Source: Treponema denticola (GTDB lineage Bacteria; Spirochaetota; Spirochaetia; Treponematales; Breznakiellaceae). Taken from it: a stretch of 38,170 bases of DNA. Shown here one piece after another: positions 16,964 through 24,187 of this stretch. The stretch covers positions 1,221 through 39,390 of the forward strand of contig DYPP01000017.1 in assembly GCA_020719845.1 (NCBI GenBank), written 5' to 3'. Within the stretch, counting starts at the first letter, position 1; every line of letters begins with the position of its first letter. The notes under the pieces are model-generated. The model worked only from the letters and a program-made list of their open reading frames with translations. It was not told where the DNA came from and made no database searches. The translations under genes were made by a program, and so were the position numbers.

Positions 16964-17893
16964 ATGCAGGAATACGACGTCATCGTCATCGGCGCAGGCC
17001 CCGCGGGGCTGACCGCCGGCATCTATCTGGCCCGGGCCAAACAAAAGGTGCTCATCGTGGACCAGGGCACCGTCGGCGGGCAGGTGGTGCTGACCCACGC
17101 GGTGGCCAACTACCCCGGGGTCGGCGAAGTGTCGGGCTACCAGCTGGTGGCCACCATGCGCAAGCAGGCGGAACAGTTCGGCTGCAAAATTCTGTCCAAC
17201 GCCACGGTTACGGAATTCAAATTCCGGGACAAGGTGAAGCGCCTGACGGCCAAGGGCGAATCCTTCACCGCCAAAGCGGTGGTGCTGGCCGTGGGCGGCG
17301 ACCCCCGCACCCTGGGACTGGCCAGCGAAACCCGTCTGCGGGGCAAGGGCATCTCCTACTGCGCCACCTGCGACGGCGACTTCTTTACCGATCAGGACAT
17401 CATCGTCGTCGGCGGCGGCAATTCGGCGCTGGAAGAAGCGGTTTCGCTGACCAAATACGCCCGCACGGTGACCATCGTGCACCAGTTCGACCACTTTCAG
17501 GCCTATCCCCACGCGGTGGAAGAAGCCCAGGCCAATCCCAAGATCAGCTTTGTCATGGAACACCTGGTGGAAGAATTTGTCGGTGAAGACACCCTGACCG
17601 CGGTGCGGATCAAGAGCAAGAAGGACGGCGCCATCACCGAACTGCCCGCCACGGGAGCCTTCATCTTCATCGGCTACGTGCCCAAGACCGCACCCTTCGC
17701 GGACTGCGTGGAATTGACCAAAGCCGGGGAAATCGTCGTGGACGAAGCCATGGCCAGCACGGTGCCCGGCGTTTTTGCCGCCGGGGACGCGCGCAAAAAG
17801 CGCTTCCGCCAGATCACCACCGCGGTGAGCGACGGCACCATCGCCGCCCTGAGCGCCATGGAATTCCTTGCGGTCTGGAAAAAAGAGGAATAA
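16964..17893 (+). CDS. trxB: Thioredoxin reductase (flavoprotein) lacking the NADPH-phosphate motif
   Basis: This 309-residue protein has FAD-binding GAGPAG (11-15 region), the redox-active CATC (Cys133, Cys136) followed by DGDFF, a second dinucleotide motif GGGNSA (150-155) and the C-terminal FAD motif GVFAAGD. Length and order are those of a low-molecular-weight thioredoxin reductase. The HRRxxxR motif that holds the 2'-phosphate of NADPH in classical enzymes is replaced by HQFDHFQ (174-180), so NADPH is unlikely to be the donor; NADH or ferredoxin are alternatives. AAGGAAG precedes the ATG. It is co-transcribed with the unusual thioredoxin, its probable substrate. The enzyme class is secure, the electron donor is inference. 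Confidence 0.92.
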   Translation: MQEYDVIVIGAGPAGLTAGIYLARAKQKVLIVDQGTVGGQVVLTHAVANYPGVGEVSGYQLVATMRKQAEQFGCKILSNATVTEFKFRDKVKRLTAKGESFTAKAVVLAVGGDPRTLGLASETRLRGKGISYCATCDGDFFTDQDIIVVGGGNSALEEAVSLTKYARTVTIVHQFDHFQAYPHAVEEAQANPKISFVMEHLVEEFVGEDTLTAVRIKSKKDGAITELPATGAFIFIGYVPKTAPFADCVELTKAGEIVVDEAMASTVPGVFAAGDARKKRFRQITTAVSDGTIAALSAMEFLAVWKKEE

Positions 17894-17916
17894 CCCCGCG
17901 ACTTCACCCTTCGATC

Positions 17917-17953
17917 CATGGTATCCTCCCGTCACGGACAGGAGGATGCCATG
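17917..17953 (+). promoter_or_regulatory. Hairpin that encloses the ribosome site and start codon of the YhcH-family gene
   Basis: CATGGTATCCTCC (17917-17929) pairs with GGAGGATGCCATG (17941-17953) over 13 positions, all Watson-Crick except one U-G wobble, with an 11-base loop. The 3' arm contains both the GGAGG Shine-Dalgarno sequence and the AUG of the gene. In RNA this would block initiation until opened. Confidence 0.6.
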
Positions 17954-18406
17954 ATTTTGGACGCCATCAAGAACAAGGATACGTATCGTCAAATTTCGCC
18001 CCGGCTGGCCCGGGCGCTGGACTATTGCGCCGCCGCGAGCGTCCGGGATTTTGCGGAAAAGACCGTCGAACTGGACGGAAAAAACCTGTACGCCCTGTAC
18101 CAGGCCTATACGACCGCCGGGCTTGAAGGCCGGGAATCCGAAAGCCACCGCCGCTACATCGACCTGCAGTACATCCTGGAAGGGGAAGAAACCATCCGGG
18201 TCACCCCTGCGCCGGACATGCAGACCACCAAGGCTTACGACCCCCAGAAGGACATAGAATTCTATGAACCCCGGAACGGCACCGACCTGCTGCTGCGGGC
18301 CGGCGACTTTACCGTCCTTTTTCCCCAGGACGCCCACCTGCCCAAGCTGGCCGCCTCCGCTCCGGCGGCGGTCAAAAAAATCGTGGTCAAAATCAGGATC
18401 GACTGA
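17951..18406 (+). CDS. YhcH/YjgK/YiaL family protein (cupin-like sugar anomerase family)
   Basis: This 151-residue protein is of the DUF386 family, whose members include E. coli NanQ (YhcH, an N-acetylneuraminate anomerase) and EbgC. The family signature is visible: ESHRRYIDLQYILEGEE in the centre and DFTVLFPQDAHLPKLA near the C-terminus, with the His and Glu/Asp residues expected to hold a metal in the beta-barrel. The ATG at 17951 has GGAGG 5 bp upstream; an in-frame ATG at 17918 is possible but poorly placed and lies in the hairpin arm. It follows trxB by 57 bp on the same strand. No sialic-acid or sugar operon is nearby, so the substrate is unknown. Confidence 0.88.
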   Translation: MILDAIKNKDTYRQISPRLARALDYCAAASVRDFAEKTVELDGKNLYALYQAYTTAGLEGRESESHRRYIDLQYILEGEETIRVTPAPDMQTTKAYDPQKDIEFYEPRNGTDLLLRAGDFTVLFPQDAHLPKLAASAPAAVKKIVVKIRID

Positions 18407-18428
18407 AGGGGAAAGAGACCTTTACAGG

Positions 18429-18773
18429 CTAATCAGGTATCTGCGTTTCTTCAACATCCAACGCAATTTGCAGTGCTTTTTTGAGTTCCCTGATTTTTAC
18501 CCAAGGCAAAGTTCCGACATAATCACGCAGCAACTGTTTGGGGATACTGATCAATTCATCACAATGGATAGAGCTGTCGTGTTTTAATCCCACCTCGGGG
18601 CCAACCGGAACCTGGGTTGACAATCCGTCATAGGCCGTATAAATCGGTGCGCAGGTAACGGTAGAATATTTTGAATCGATGAGTACCTGTCGGCTGACGA
18701 CAACAAAGACTCTAAAATCTTCAGGATCGCCCCGTGCGGCACGAAAAACACGGTAGAGTTCCCCCCGTTTCAT
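18429..18773 (-). CDS. MazF/PemK-family toxin (probable endoribonuclease)
   Basis: This 114-residue protein starts [10 protein letters not shown] and has the PemK/MazF features: RGE near the N-terminus, VFVVVSRQ, a central [10 protein letters not shown] strand and [13 protein letters not shown]. These residues form the RNA-binding and catalytic groove in MazF mRNA interferases. Its ATG overlaps the antitoxin stop by 4 bp (ATGA), the usual toxin-antitoxin arrangement with the antitoxin first. Base composition is visibly more AT-rich than the neighbours, which suggests acquisition by transfer. It is convergent with the YhcH-family gene. Activity and target sequence are not known. Confidence 0.85.
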   Translation of the reverse strand: MKRGELYRVFRAARGDPEDFRVFVVVSRQVLIDSKYSTVTCAPIYTAYDGLSTQVPVGPEVGLKHDSSIHCDELISIPKQLLRDYVGTLPWVKIRELKKALQIALDVEETQIPD

Positions 18774-19003
18774 AAAGGAGCTTGAAACCCAAGCACATCA
18801 TTTGCTTCATCGTTTAATCTTGAAGCGGATGCATTAATGATATCCAAATCTATTCCATCTCTTGTATCTCTTTTTAATATATCGAGATAAAACCAAATGG
18901 CCTTTTCAATGAATTCAGACCGGGATCTTTCGGACGTAACGCCCTGAACCTTTTCCAGTATCTCGGCAGAGAGAGAGATGGAAGTCTTTACTTTCATAGG
19001 CAT
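18770..19003 (-). CDS. Antitoxin with ribbon-helix-helix domain, partner of the MazF-type toxin
   Basis: This 77-residue protein begins [19 protein letters not shown], a ribbon-helix-helix strand-helix pattern (CopG/MetJ-like) followed by [15 protein letters not shown]. The C-terminal half is acidic and probably wraps the toxin. Start is ATG at 19001-19003; a second in-frame ATG at 18995-18997 is equally possible. No Shine-Dalgarno sequence precedes either start; instead a perfect palindrome lies 3 bp upstream. The gene overlaps the toxin by 4 bp. RHH antitoxins usually repress their own operon, which fits the palindrome. Confidence 0.82.
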   Translation of the reverse strand: MPMKVKTSISLSAEILEKVQGVTSERSRSEFIEKAIWFYLDILKRDTRDGIDLDIINASASRLNDEANDVLGFQAPL

Positions 19004-19006
19004 AGC

Positions 19007-19024
19007 ATACCACTAAGGTGGTAT
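19007..19024. promoter_or_regulatory. Palindromic operator of the MazF-type toxin-antitoxin operon
   Basis: ATACCAC-TAAG-GTGGTAT is a perfect 7-bp inverted repeat with a 4-bp centre, 3 bp before the antitoxin ATG. It is the size expected for ribbon-helix-helix dimer pairs and is well placed for autorepression. Confidence 0.65.
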
Positions 19025-19033
19025 GGAGGCAAT

Positions 19034-19063
19034 ATCATAGTTGCGTTTCAAGATTCCCGGCAA
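19034..19063 (-). promoter_or_regulatory. Possible promoter of the MazF-type operon
   Basis: On the minus strand, TTGCCG (19058-19063), an 18-bp spacer and TATGAT (19034-19039) lie at the 3' end of the diguanylate cyclase gene, directly upstream of the palindrome. The -35 is weak. Confidence 0.35.
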
Positions 19064-20522
19064 CCACGACCCGGTTCTTGCCCTGGGCCTTGGCGGCGTA
19101 CAGGGCGCGGTCCACCCGGGCCACCAGGGTTTCCGGGGTATCGCCTTGGCGGTAGCCGTCCAGGCCGCAGCTGATGGTCACCGGCGTCTGGGCCTGGCCC
19201 GCCGCGTCCGGAACCCCGGCGCCCCCGGCCACGGCGTCGCGGATCCGTTCCATTACCATCTGGGCTTCATCAACGCTGCTGTGGGTCAGGATGCTGAACT
19301 CGTCGCCCCCCCAGCGCACCAGCAGGTCGCTCTTGCGCAGGCAGGACTGGGCGATGTCCGCCACCCGGCGGATCACCGCGTCGCCCTGCAGATGCCCGTA
19401 GCGGTCGTTGACTTCCTTGAAGCCGTCGATGTCGAAGAGGGCGACGCTCAAGGGCACCTGCTGGCGCGCCGCCAGGGAAAGGGCCTGCTCGACGCGCCGG
19501 TCGAACTCCCGGCGGTTGGCGGCGCCGCTCAGTCCGTCGGTCAGCGCCAGGGCTTCCAGCTTTTTCTGAAAATGGTTGACGGTAAAATAGTTGATCAGGA
19601 TGACCAGACAGGAAATGAAGAAGCCGAAGAGCAGATTGCGGAACAGGTTGTACCTGATGCCGGCCATCAGCACGTCTTCGCTCTGCTCCACCAGCAGGAA
19701 CCACTCCAGTTCCGGGATGTACCGCGACTCCAGCAGGACATGTTCCCCGTCACGGATAAACCGGACCGTCTGCGGTTCTTCCCTTTCCGCCAGAATCTGA
19801 TCGGCGACGCCGGCGATGCCCGACAGGCGACGGATGTTCCGGTCTTCCACCCATTCCGGGTCCGGGTACACCTGGATGGTTCCCTCCGGATCGACCAGAT
19901 AGATGTTCCGCTCGAACTGGCGCTTGTAGGAAACCAGCAAGGAACCCAGGTGGTCCATGTTCAGCCCGACCCCGGTTACCCCCAATAGGCCATTCCGGTA
20001 ATCGTTCAGGCGGTGGTTGATGAAGACGGTCAGCGTGTTGGCGGAGACTTCGTCCGTATCCACGTCCAGGTCGTACTCCACCCCGGAAGAACGGAACTGA
20101 TAGTACCAGACGTCGTGTTCGTCCTGGGGCGAAATTCGCTTGTGGATGCCCTTGTACGCATAGTAAAAGCCCGTTTTTTCGGACACAAAAAAGGTGGTGA
20201 AGAACCCGTAGCGGGAACGGATCTCCTCCAGATAGCGGGTGAGCGCGTCCACGTCGGCTTCGCCGGAGATAACCCAGTCCTTCAGAAAGGTGTCGTTGGC
20301 CATCAGGGAGGCGATAAAGATGGGCCGCATCAGATCCTTCTGAATTTCCGAGTAGATGTTGTTGCCCGTGGCGGGCAACGTATTCTGGATGATGGTGCGG
20401 CGGATCGTATCCCGGGAGACGGTATAGTTGAGGATATTGGTCAACAGGAAGGAAAAAAAGAGCACGATCGTCAACGAGACGATCAGTTTGACTTTCAGCG
20501 ACCAGTTGACCAGCCTTCCCAT
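19035..20522 (-). CDS. Membrane-bound diguanylate cyclase with dCache-type sensor
   Basis: This 495-residue protein has an N-terminal transmembrane helix (about 10-32), a large extracytoplasmic region of the double-Cache type (FFTTFFVSEKTGFYYAYKG, LLGVTGVGLNMDHL), a second transmembrane segment (about 290-312) and a C-terminal GGDEF domain. The catalytic motif RWGGDEF (405-409) is intact, as are FDIDGFKEVND and the substrate-binding LTDGLSGAANRREFD. An RxxD product-inhibition site (RKSD, 396-399) lies five residues before GGDEF. It should make cyclic di-GMP from two GTP in response to a periplasmic ligand. No PilZ or EAL gene is nearby. It is followed downstream by the toxin-antitoxin operon on the same strand. 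Confidence 0.93.
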   Translation of the reverse strand: MGRLVNWSLKVKLIVSLTIVLFFSFLLTNILNYTVSRDTIRRTIIQNTLPATGNNIYSEIQKDLMRPIFIASLMANDTFLKDWVISGEADVDALTRYLEEIRSRYGFFTTFFVSEKTGFYYAYKGIHKRISPQDEHDVWYYQFRSSGVEYDLDVDTDEVSANTLTVFINHRLNDYRNGLLGVTGVGLNMDHLGSLLVSYKRQFERNIYLVDPEGTIQVYPDPEWVEDRNIRRLSGIAGVADQILAEREEPQTVRFIRDGEHVLLESRYIPELEWFLLVEQSEDVLMAGIRYNLFRNLLFGFFISCLVILINYFTVNHFQKKLEALALTDGLSGAANRREFDRRVEQALSLAARQQVPLSVALFDIDGFKEVNDRYGHLQGDAVIRRVADIAQSCLRKSDLLVRWGGDEFSILTHSSVDEAQMVMERIRDAVAGGAGVPDAAGQAQTPVTISCGLDGYRQGDTPETLVARVDRALYAAKAQGKNRVVVAGNLETQL

Positions 20523-20557
20523 GGCTACCGTCGGAAAAACGACGCGACCCCGGCGGG

Positions 20558-21667
20558 TCAGAACGGCAACCCGTGGGGCAGGTTCAGGCGTTCCTTCACT
20601 TCCCGGAAGGCCTTCTTGAGCGGCGCGTTGAAGGGCACGCCCTTGTCCTTGCGGAACAGGGAAACGTCGTATTCCTTTTCCCCCGGGGTATAGATGCGGT
20701 CATGGCCGGGAGCCTTCTGCGAAGCCCGGAGGGCCCGGGAAATGTCGCCGGCCTGCTTTCTGAAAAGTTCCAGCTCGACAAAGGCTTCGACCTTGATGGC
20801 CATGAAAAAGTGGCCCAGCTCGATGGGGATCTTCGTTCCCTTCTGGTCGACCCCAATCAGGGCCTTCATGAAGTTGGCCTGGGATAAGGCGGAAGACAGC
20901 AACTCCACCACCATCGAGTAGCCGTAGCCCTTGTAGCCGCCCAGGTCCTCGCCCAGCCCGCCCAGGGGCGTCAGCGCGGCCTTGTCCTGGGTCAGGTCGA
21001 CGAGCACCTGGTGGGTATCGTGGCGGTACTTGCCGTCCTGGCCGATCACCCAGCCGTCGGGCAGCTCCTTGCCCAGCCGGTCGTAGAGTTCCAGCTTGCC
21101 CCGCTGGGTGACCGAGGTGGCGCAGTCCAGCATGAAGGGAAAAGCTTCATCCGTGGGCATGCCCCAGGTCATCGGGTTGGTGCCCAGCATGGGTTCGACG
21201 CCGAAGGTCGGGGCGATGGAAGGCCGGGCGCTGGTGCCGGTCAGGCCGATCATGCCCCGCTCCACGGCCATGTTGGCGTAGTAGAACGCCGCGCCGTAGT
21301 GGGTGGAGTTGCGCACCGCCGTCATGCCCAGGCCGAACTCGTCCGCCTTGTCCACCGCCATCTGCATGGCCCTTTTGGCGATATAGTGGCCCATGCCGTT
21401 GTGGCCGTCGATCACGGCGGTGGTCGGGGTTTCGCGCAGGACTTCAAAATTCGTCTTTGGATTCTGGGTGCCCGCCCAGATGCGGTCCAGGTAGATGGGC
21501 TTGTACCGTCCGACGCCGTGGGAGTCCACCCCCCGCTTGTCCGCCGCCACCAGCACGTCGGCGCAGACCGCCGCCTCTACCTCAGGCACGCCGATGGCTA
21601 CGAAGCCGTCGCGCATGAACTTTTCGACCTCATCGAATGCCCACCAGGTACTGTCGGTATCGCCCAT
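20558..21667 (-). CDS. Ldh2/malate-L-lactate-ureidoglycolate dehydrogenase family oxidoreductase
   Basis: This 369-residue protein belongs to the Ldh2 (COG2055) family of NAD(P)-dependent 2-hydroxyacid dehydrogenases, which are unrelated to classical LDH. Signatures are RGVDSHGVGRY (catalytic His region), AVRNSTHYGAAFYYAN, FGVEPMLGTNPMTWGMPT and GYKGYGYSMVVELL. The substrate among malate, lactate, sulfolactate and ureidoglycolate cannot be told from sequence alone. The ATG at 21665-21667 has GGAGG 6 bp upstream; the in-frame opening up to 21847 would run through the divergent toxin-antitoxin promoter and was rejected. A TTGACA promoter precedes it. It is divergent from the PIN toxin-antitoxin pair. 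Confidence 0.9.
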   Translation of the reverse strand: MGDTDSTWWAFDEVEKFMRDGFVAIGVPEVEAAVCADVLVAADKRGVDSHGVGRYKPIYLDRIWAGTQNPKTNFEVLRETPTTAVIDGHNGMGHYIAKRAMQMAVDKADEFGLGMTAVRNSTHYGAAFYYANMAVERGMIGLTGTSARPSIAPTFGVEPMLGTNPMTWGMPTDEAFPFMLDCATSVTQRGKLELYDRLGKELPDGWVIGQDGKYRHDTHQVLVDLTQDKAALTPLGGLGEDLGGYKGYGYSMVVELLSSALSQANFMKALIGVDQKGTKIPIELGHFFMAIKVEAFVELELFRKQAGDISRALRASQKAPGHDRIYTPGEKEYDVSLFRKDKGVPFNAPLKKAFREVKERLNLPHGLPF

Positions 21668-21699
21668 GTTGTCCTCCGGGATAAAGCTGCCCATGAAAA

Positions 21700-21727
21700 G
21701 TCTTATCCCCCGAACCGGTTTTGTCAA
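21700..21727 (-). promoter_or_regulatory. Promoter of the Ldh2-family gene
   Basis: On the minus strand, consensus TTGACA (21722-21727), a 16-bp spacer and TAAGAC (21700-21705) lie 32 bp before the ATG. The -35 is perfect and the -10 is weak. Confidence 0.5.
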
Positions 21728-21743
21728 CCCGGGGATTTCCCGC

Positions 21744-21772
21744 TTGATGTTGGCGGCTTCGGAAGCTATATT
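21744..21772 (+). promoter_or_regulatory. Promoter and internal operator of the PIN-type toxin-antitoxin pair
   Basis: TTGATG (21744-21749), a 17-bp spacer and TATATT (21767-21772) precede the antitoxin ATG by 18 bp. The spacer contains a perfect palindrome, GCTTC-G-GAAGC (21756-21766), well placed for repression by the antitoxin dimer. Confidence 0.6.
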
Positions 21773-21790
21773 TGAATCAAAGGAGGATTC

Positions 21791-22042
21791 ATGAGTCAGA
21801 TTACGATTCGGGATCTTACTCCCCAAGTTGAGGCTCTCGTGCGGCATAGAGCTATGATGGAGGGGGTCAGCGTGAGCAAGGCCATTTCGGAGATGCTGGC
21901 CGAGCTTGCCGGGCTCAAGCCTCAGGATAAGCGGTACCGGGATCTTTCCGCCTTATCCGGTACCTGGAGCGCCGCGGAAACGGAAAAGTTCGATCGCACC
22001 CAGGAGTATTTTGGGCAGATAGACGAGGAAGTCTGGAAATGA
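21791..22042 (+). CDS. Antitoxin with ribbon-helix-helix domain (FitA/VapB-like)
   Basis: This 83-residue protein begins MSQITIRDLTPQVEALVRHRA, a ribbon-helix-helix fold of the FitA/StbC/VapB type (strand ITIRDL, then two helices through SVSKAISEMLAEL). The acidic C-terminus, with TWSAAETEKFDRTQEYFGQIDEEVW, is expected to bind and block the PIN toxin active site. AAAGGAGG lies 5 bp before the ATG. Its stop overlaps the toxin ATG by 4 bp. It probably represses its own promoter through the palindrome in the promoter spacer. Confidence 0.85.
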   Translation: MSQITIRDLTPQVEALVRHRAMMEGVSVSKAISEMLAELAGLKPQDKRYRDLSALSGTWSAAETEKFDRTQEYFGQIDEEVWK

Positions 22043-22428
22043 CCTATACAATGGACACGAACGCCTATTCGGCTTTCAAAGCGGGTGATGGGGCAGTAAA
22101 GCGCCTGCTCGAAGAAGCCGAACAGATCATTGTCCCGGTAGTGGTGATCGGGGAGCTTATGGCCGGTTTTATGCAAGGGAATCGGCTTTCCGCCAATACG
22201 GCCGAACTGGATGAGTTCCTGAGGCAAGCCGGAATCGTTGTTCATGAGATTTCCACAGCCGACGCCCATCGCTATGCATCCCTCGTCAAAGCTCTTCGGG
22301 TTGCCGGCACACCCGTCCCGGTGAATGACGTATGGATCGCCGCCGTTGCGCTGGCCGAAGGCGCCAGGGTCCTTACCCGGGACGCCCATTTCCAGAAGCT
22401 GCCGGGGATCGTGCCGATTTCCTGGTAG
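22039..22428 (+). CDS. PIN-domain toxin (VapC-type ribonuclease)
   Basis: This 129-residue PIN domain has the acidic residues of the VapC catalytic site in place: Asp6 (MDTNAYSAF), Glu39 (VVIGELMAG), Asp97 (NDVWIAA) and Asp115 (TRDAHFQ). VapC toxins are magnesium-dependent endoribonucleases that often cut tRNA or rRNA. The gene overlaps its antitoxin by 4 bp and is surely translated with it. Length is standard. The RNA target is not predictable here. It converges with the NifX-like operon across a 95-bp gap in which I see no clear terminator. Confidence 0.9.
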   Translation: MTYTMDTNAYSAFKAGDGAVKRLLEEAEQIIVPVVVIGELMAGFMQGNRLSANTAELDEFLRQAGIVVHEISTADAHRYASLVKALRVAGTPVPVNDVWIAAVALAEGARVLTRDAHFQKLPGIVPISW

Positions 22429-22523
22429 CCCATCTCCTTTATCCCGGCTTACGGTTCGGATCCTGAAGACGCGTCCGGGTTGCTAAATGTGACTATTGGC
22501 CGTTTATTTCCGGTATAACCGAT

Positions 22524-22940
22524 TCAATCCCCCCGGTCCTTTTTAATCAAAAGATTCAGGAAGTTCCGGTCTTCGCCTTTTTCCCATTCTTCCCGGGCGC
22601 GCTGATAATGCTTTTGCACTCTCAGGATGGCCTCCGGGATGGTGGGATCGTCCATGCGCAGGCACACGAACTGCTTCTTGATGCGCATGATGTTGGGTCC
22701 GAAGACGCTGGAAACCGCGGTGTTGACCTTTTCCTGCTTTAAGAGGCCCGTGATGCCGCCGGCCTTTTTGGGGTCCGCGTGTTCGGTTTCTTCTTCATCC
22801 ACCGTATTGACGATGCGCTTGACCAGGGTGGCCGCGGCTTCGTCGATATCGTAGATGTCGAAATACTTGGCGTCCCCGAAGTGCCGGGGCATGAAGGTGG
22901 TTCCGTCGTCGGTGGCAAAAGCCGCTCTCATACTCCACAT
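22524..22940 (-). CDS. NifX/NifB-type metal-cluster-binding protein, distal gene of the ORP-like operon
   Basis: This 138-residue protein is of the dinitrogenase iron-molybdenum cofactor biosynthesis superfamily (NifX/NifY/ORP fold). The typical family opening MRAAFATDDGTTFMPRHFGDAKYFDIYDI starts at residue 4, so a start at 22931 is also possible; 22940 was kept because GGAG is only 1 bp from the inner ATG. The middle resembles the family segment where the chain turns into the metal-binding pocket (VSSVFGPNIMRIKKQFV). The C-terminal helix is charged. It is the last gene of the operon, 15 bp after the preceding member. The cofactor is unknown. In Desulfovibrio the related ORP binds a Mo-Cu sulfide cluster. 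Confidence 0.75.
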   Translation of the reverse strand: MWSMRAAFATDDGTTFMPRHFGDAKYFDIYDIDEAAATLVKRIVNTVDEEETEHADPKKAGGITGLLKQEKVNTAVSSVFGPNIMRIKKQFVCLRMDDPTIPEAILRVQKHYQRAREEWEKGEDRNFLNLLIKKDRGD

Positions 22941-22955
22941 ATCGCCGGCCGCCCT

Positions 22956-23297
22956 TTAGACAAAGGCCTTGAGGGCGCCGCTTTTGTAGGCTTCGTAGGC
23001 TTGCTTGACCGTCATGTCGCCGGCGCCGACGAAGATCTTGAGGCTGGTCTTCTGCAGCACCGTCGCGGCGTTGCCGCCGGGTCCGTTGCCGGTGATCAGC
23101 ACGTCCGGCGCCAGGTCAAAGAGCTTCTGCGCGGTCTGGGGTCCAGCGCCGTGGGCGACGCCTTCCACGTCCCGGTTGTCCACGCTGGAAAGCGCGTCGG
23201 CGGCGTCATCGTAGACGACGATGTAGTCGGTACGTCCGAAACGGGCATCGATCTGGGCATCCCAGGCGGTCCCTTTGGCGGTAAATGCAATTTTCAT
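22956..23297 (-). CDS. NifX/NifB-type metal-cluster-binding protein (short)
   Basis: This 113-residue protein starts MKIAFTAKGTAWDAQIDARFGRTDYIVVYD, the N-terminal pattern of NifX/ORP-type proteins, and continues with HGAGPQTAQKLFDLAPDVLITGNGPGGNAATVL, the family loop near the cofactor. There are no cysteines, as in ORP itself. The ATG overlaps the stop of the ferredoxin-ATPase by 4 bp (ATGA) with GAGGAA upstream. The longer open frame to 23966 is a shadow of that ATPase. Its position directly after the two ATPases matches the gene order in ORP-like clusters of anaerobes. Confidence 0.85.
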   Translation of the reverse strand: MKIAFTAKGTAWDAQIDARFGRTDYIVVYDDAADALSSVDNRDVEGVAHGAGPQTAQKLFDLAPDVLITGNGPGGNAATVLQKTSLKIFVGAGDMTVKQAYEAYKSGALKAFV

Positions 23298-24187
23298 CGG
23301 TGTAATTCCTCGTATTCTACCAGCCCGAGCACGTTGCGCCAGGCCGCGGTCAGTGCTGCTTTGAGCACGCCGTTTCCGTATTCGACGATGGTCCGTTCGG
23401 CCACCATTGCCCGGGTAAAGTCTTCGTCGTAGGGCAAGGTAGCCAACAACGCGATGTCCTGTTCCTGTAGATAGGCGGTAATCCGCTGGGTCATGTCGGC
23501 GTTGATGTCCGCCTTGTTGATGATGCACCCCGTAGGAATGTTGAACTTGCGGACCAGTTCGTAGACCCGCTTGAGGTCGTGGATGCCCGAAACCGTCGGT
23601 TCGGTCACCAGCACCACAAAATCCGCCCCGGAAAGGGAAGAAACCACCGGACAGCCGATACCCGGCGATCCGTCCACCAGTACGTAGCGTTTGCCTTCGG
23701 CTTCCGCCCGGAGCTTGGCCTGCTTCTTGACGTGGGCCACCAGCTTGCCCGAATTTTCCGAGCCGATGCCCAGTTTGGCGTGGACCATGGTGAAGCCCGG
23801 CCGGGTACGGGAAACGTACCAGACGCCCGCCTTTTCCGGGTGGTTGGTGATCGCCTGCGTCGGGCAAACCCGGGCGCAGTAGCCGCAGCCTTCGCAATTC
23901 AGGGGATTGACCGTGTACGTACCGTCCCGGACGTCGATGGCCTTGAAGCGGCAGACCTGGGCGCATTTGCCGCAGGCGATGCAGGCGTCGGGATCGATGC
24001 GGGCGGTCTCGCCGGAGTAGAAATCCTCGCCCTGCTGCAGGTCGGGTTTTAAGAGCAGGTGCATGTCCGCGGCGTCCACGTCGCAGTCCGCGGCGATCAG
24101 ATCCGCCGCGCCGAGCACGCCGAAGGAGGCGGTGATGGACGTCTTGCCCGTGCCGCCCTTGCCGGAAATGACGACGATCTCTTTCAT
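23294..24187 (-). CDS. ParA/Mrp-type ATPase with ferredoxin insert (second copy)
   Basis: This 297-residue protein starts with a deviant Walker A, SGKGGTGKTS (residues 8-17), typical of the MinD/ParA/Mrp family. Residues about 60-115 are an inserted 2[4Fe-4S] ferredoxin with CIACGKCAQVC and CEGCGYCARVCP. The switch region DGSPGIGCPV and the LVTEPTVSG segment complete the ATPase. The architecture equals that of the paired MinD-like proteins of the Desulfovibrio ORP complex (DVU2103/DVU2104). It is thought to assemble or move a metal cluster, or to couple ATP hydrolysis to electron transfer. The ATG overlaps the stop of the first ATPase by 4 bp, so the two are made in step, consistent with a heterodimer. 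Confidence 0.93.
   Translation of the reverse strand: MKEIVVISGKGGTGKTSITASFGVLGAADLIAADCDVDAADMHLLLKPDLQQGEDFYSGETARIDPDACIACGKCAQVCRFKAIDVRDGTYTVNPLNCEGCGYCARVCPTQAITNHPEKAGVWYVSRTRPGFTMVHAKLGIGSENSGKLVAHVKKQAKLRAEAEGKRYVLVDGSPGIGCPVVSSLSGADFVVLVTEPTVSGIHDLKRVYELVRKFNIPTGCIINKADINADMTQRITAYLQEQDIALLATLPYDEDFTRAMVAERTIVEYGNGVLKAALTAAWRNVLGLVEYEELHR

Noticed and set aside
22956-23966. Full 336-codon minus-strand frame as one protein
   Set aside because: Only the last 113 codons look like a protein family; the first part overlaps the ferredoxin-ATPase in another frame and is a shadow.
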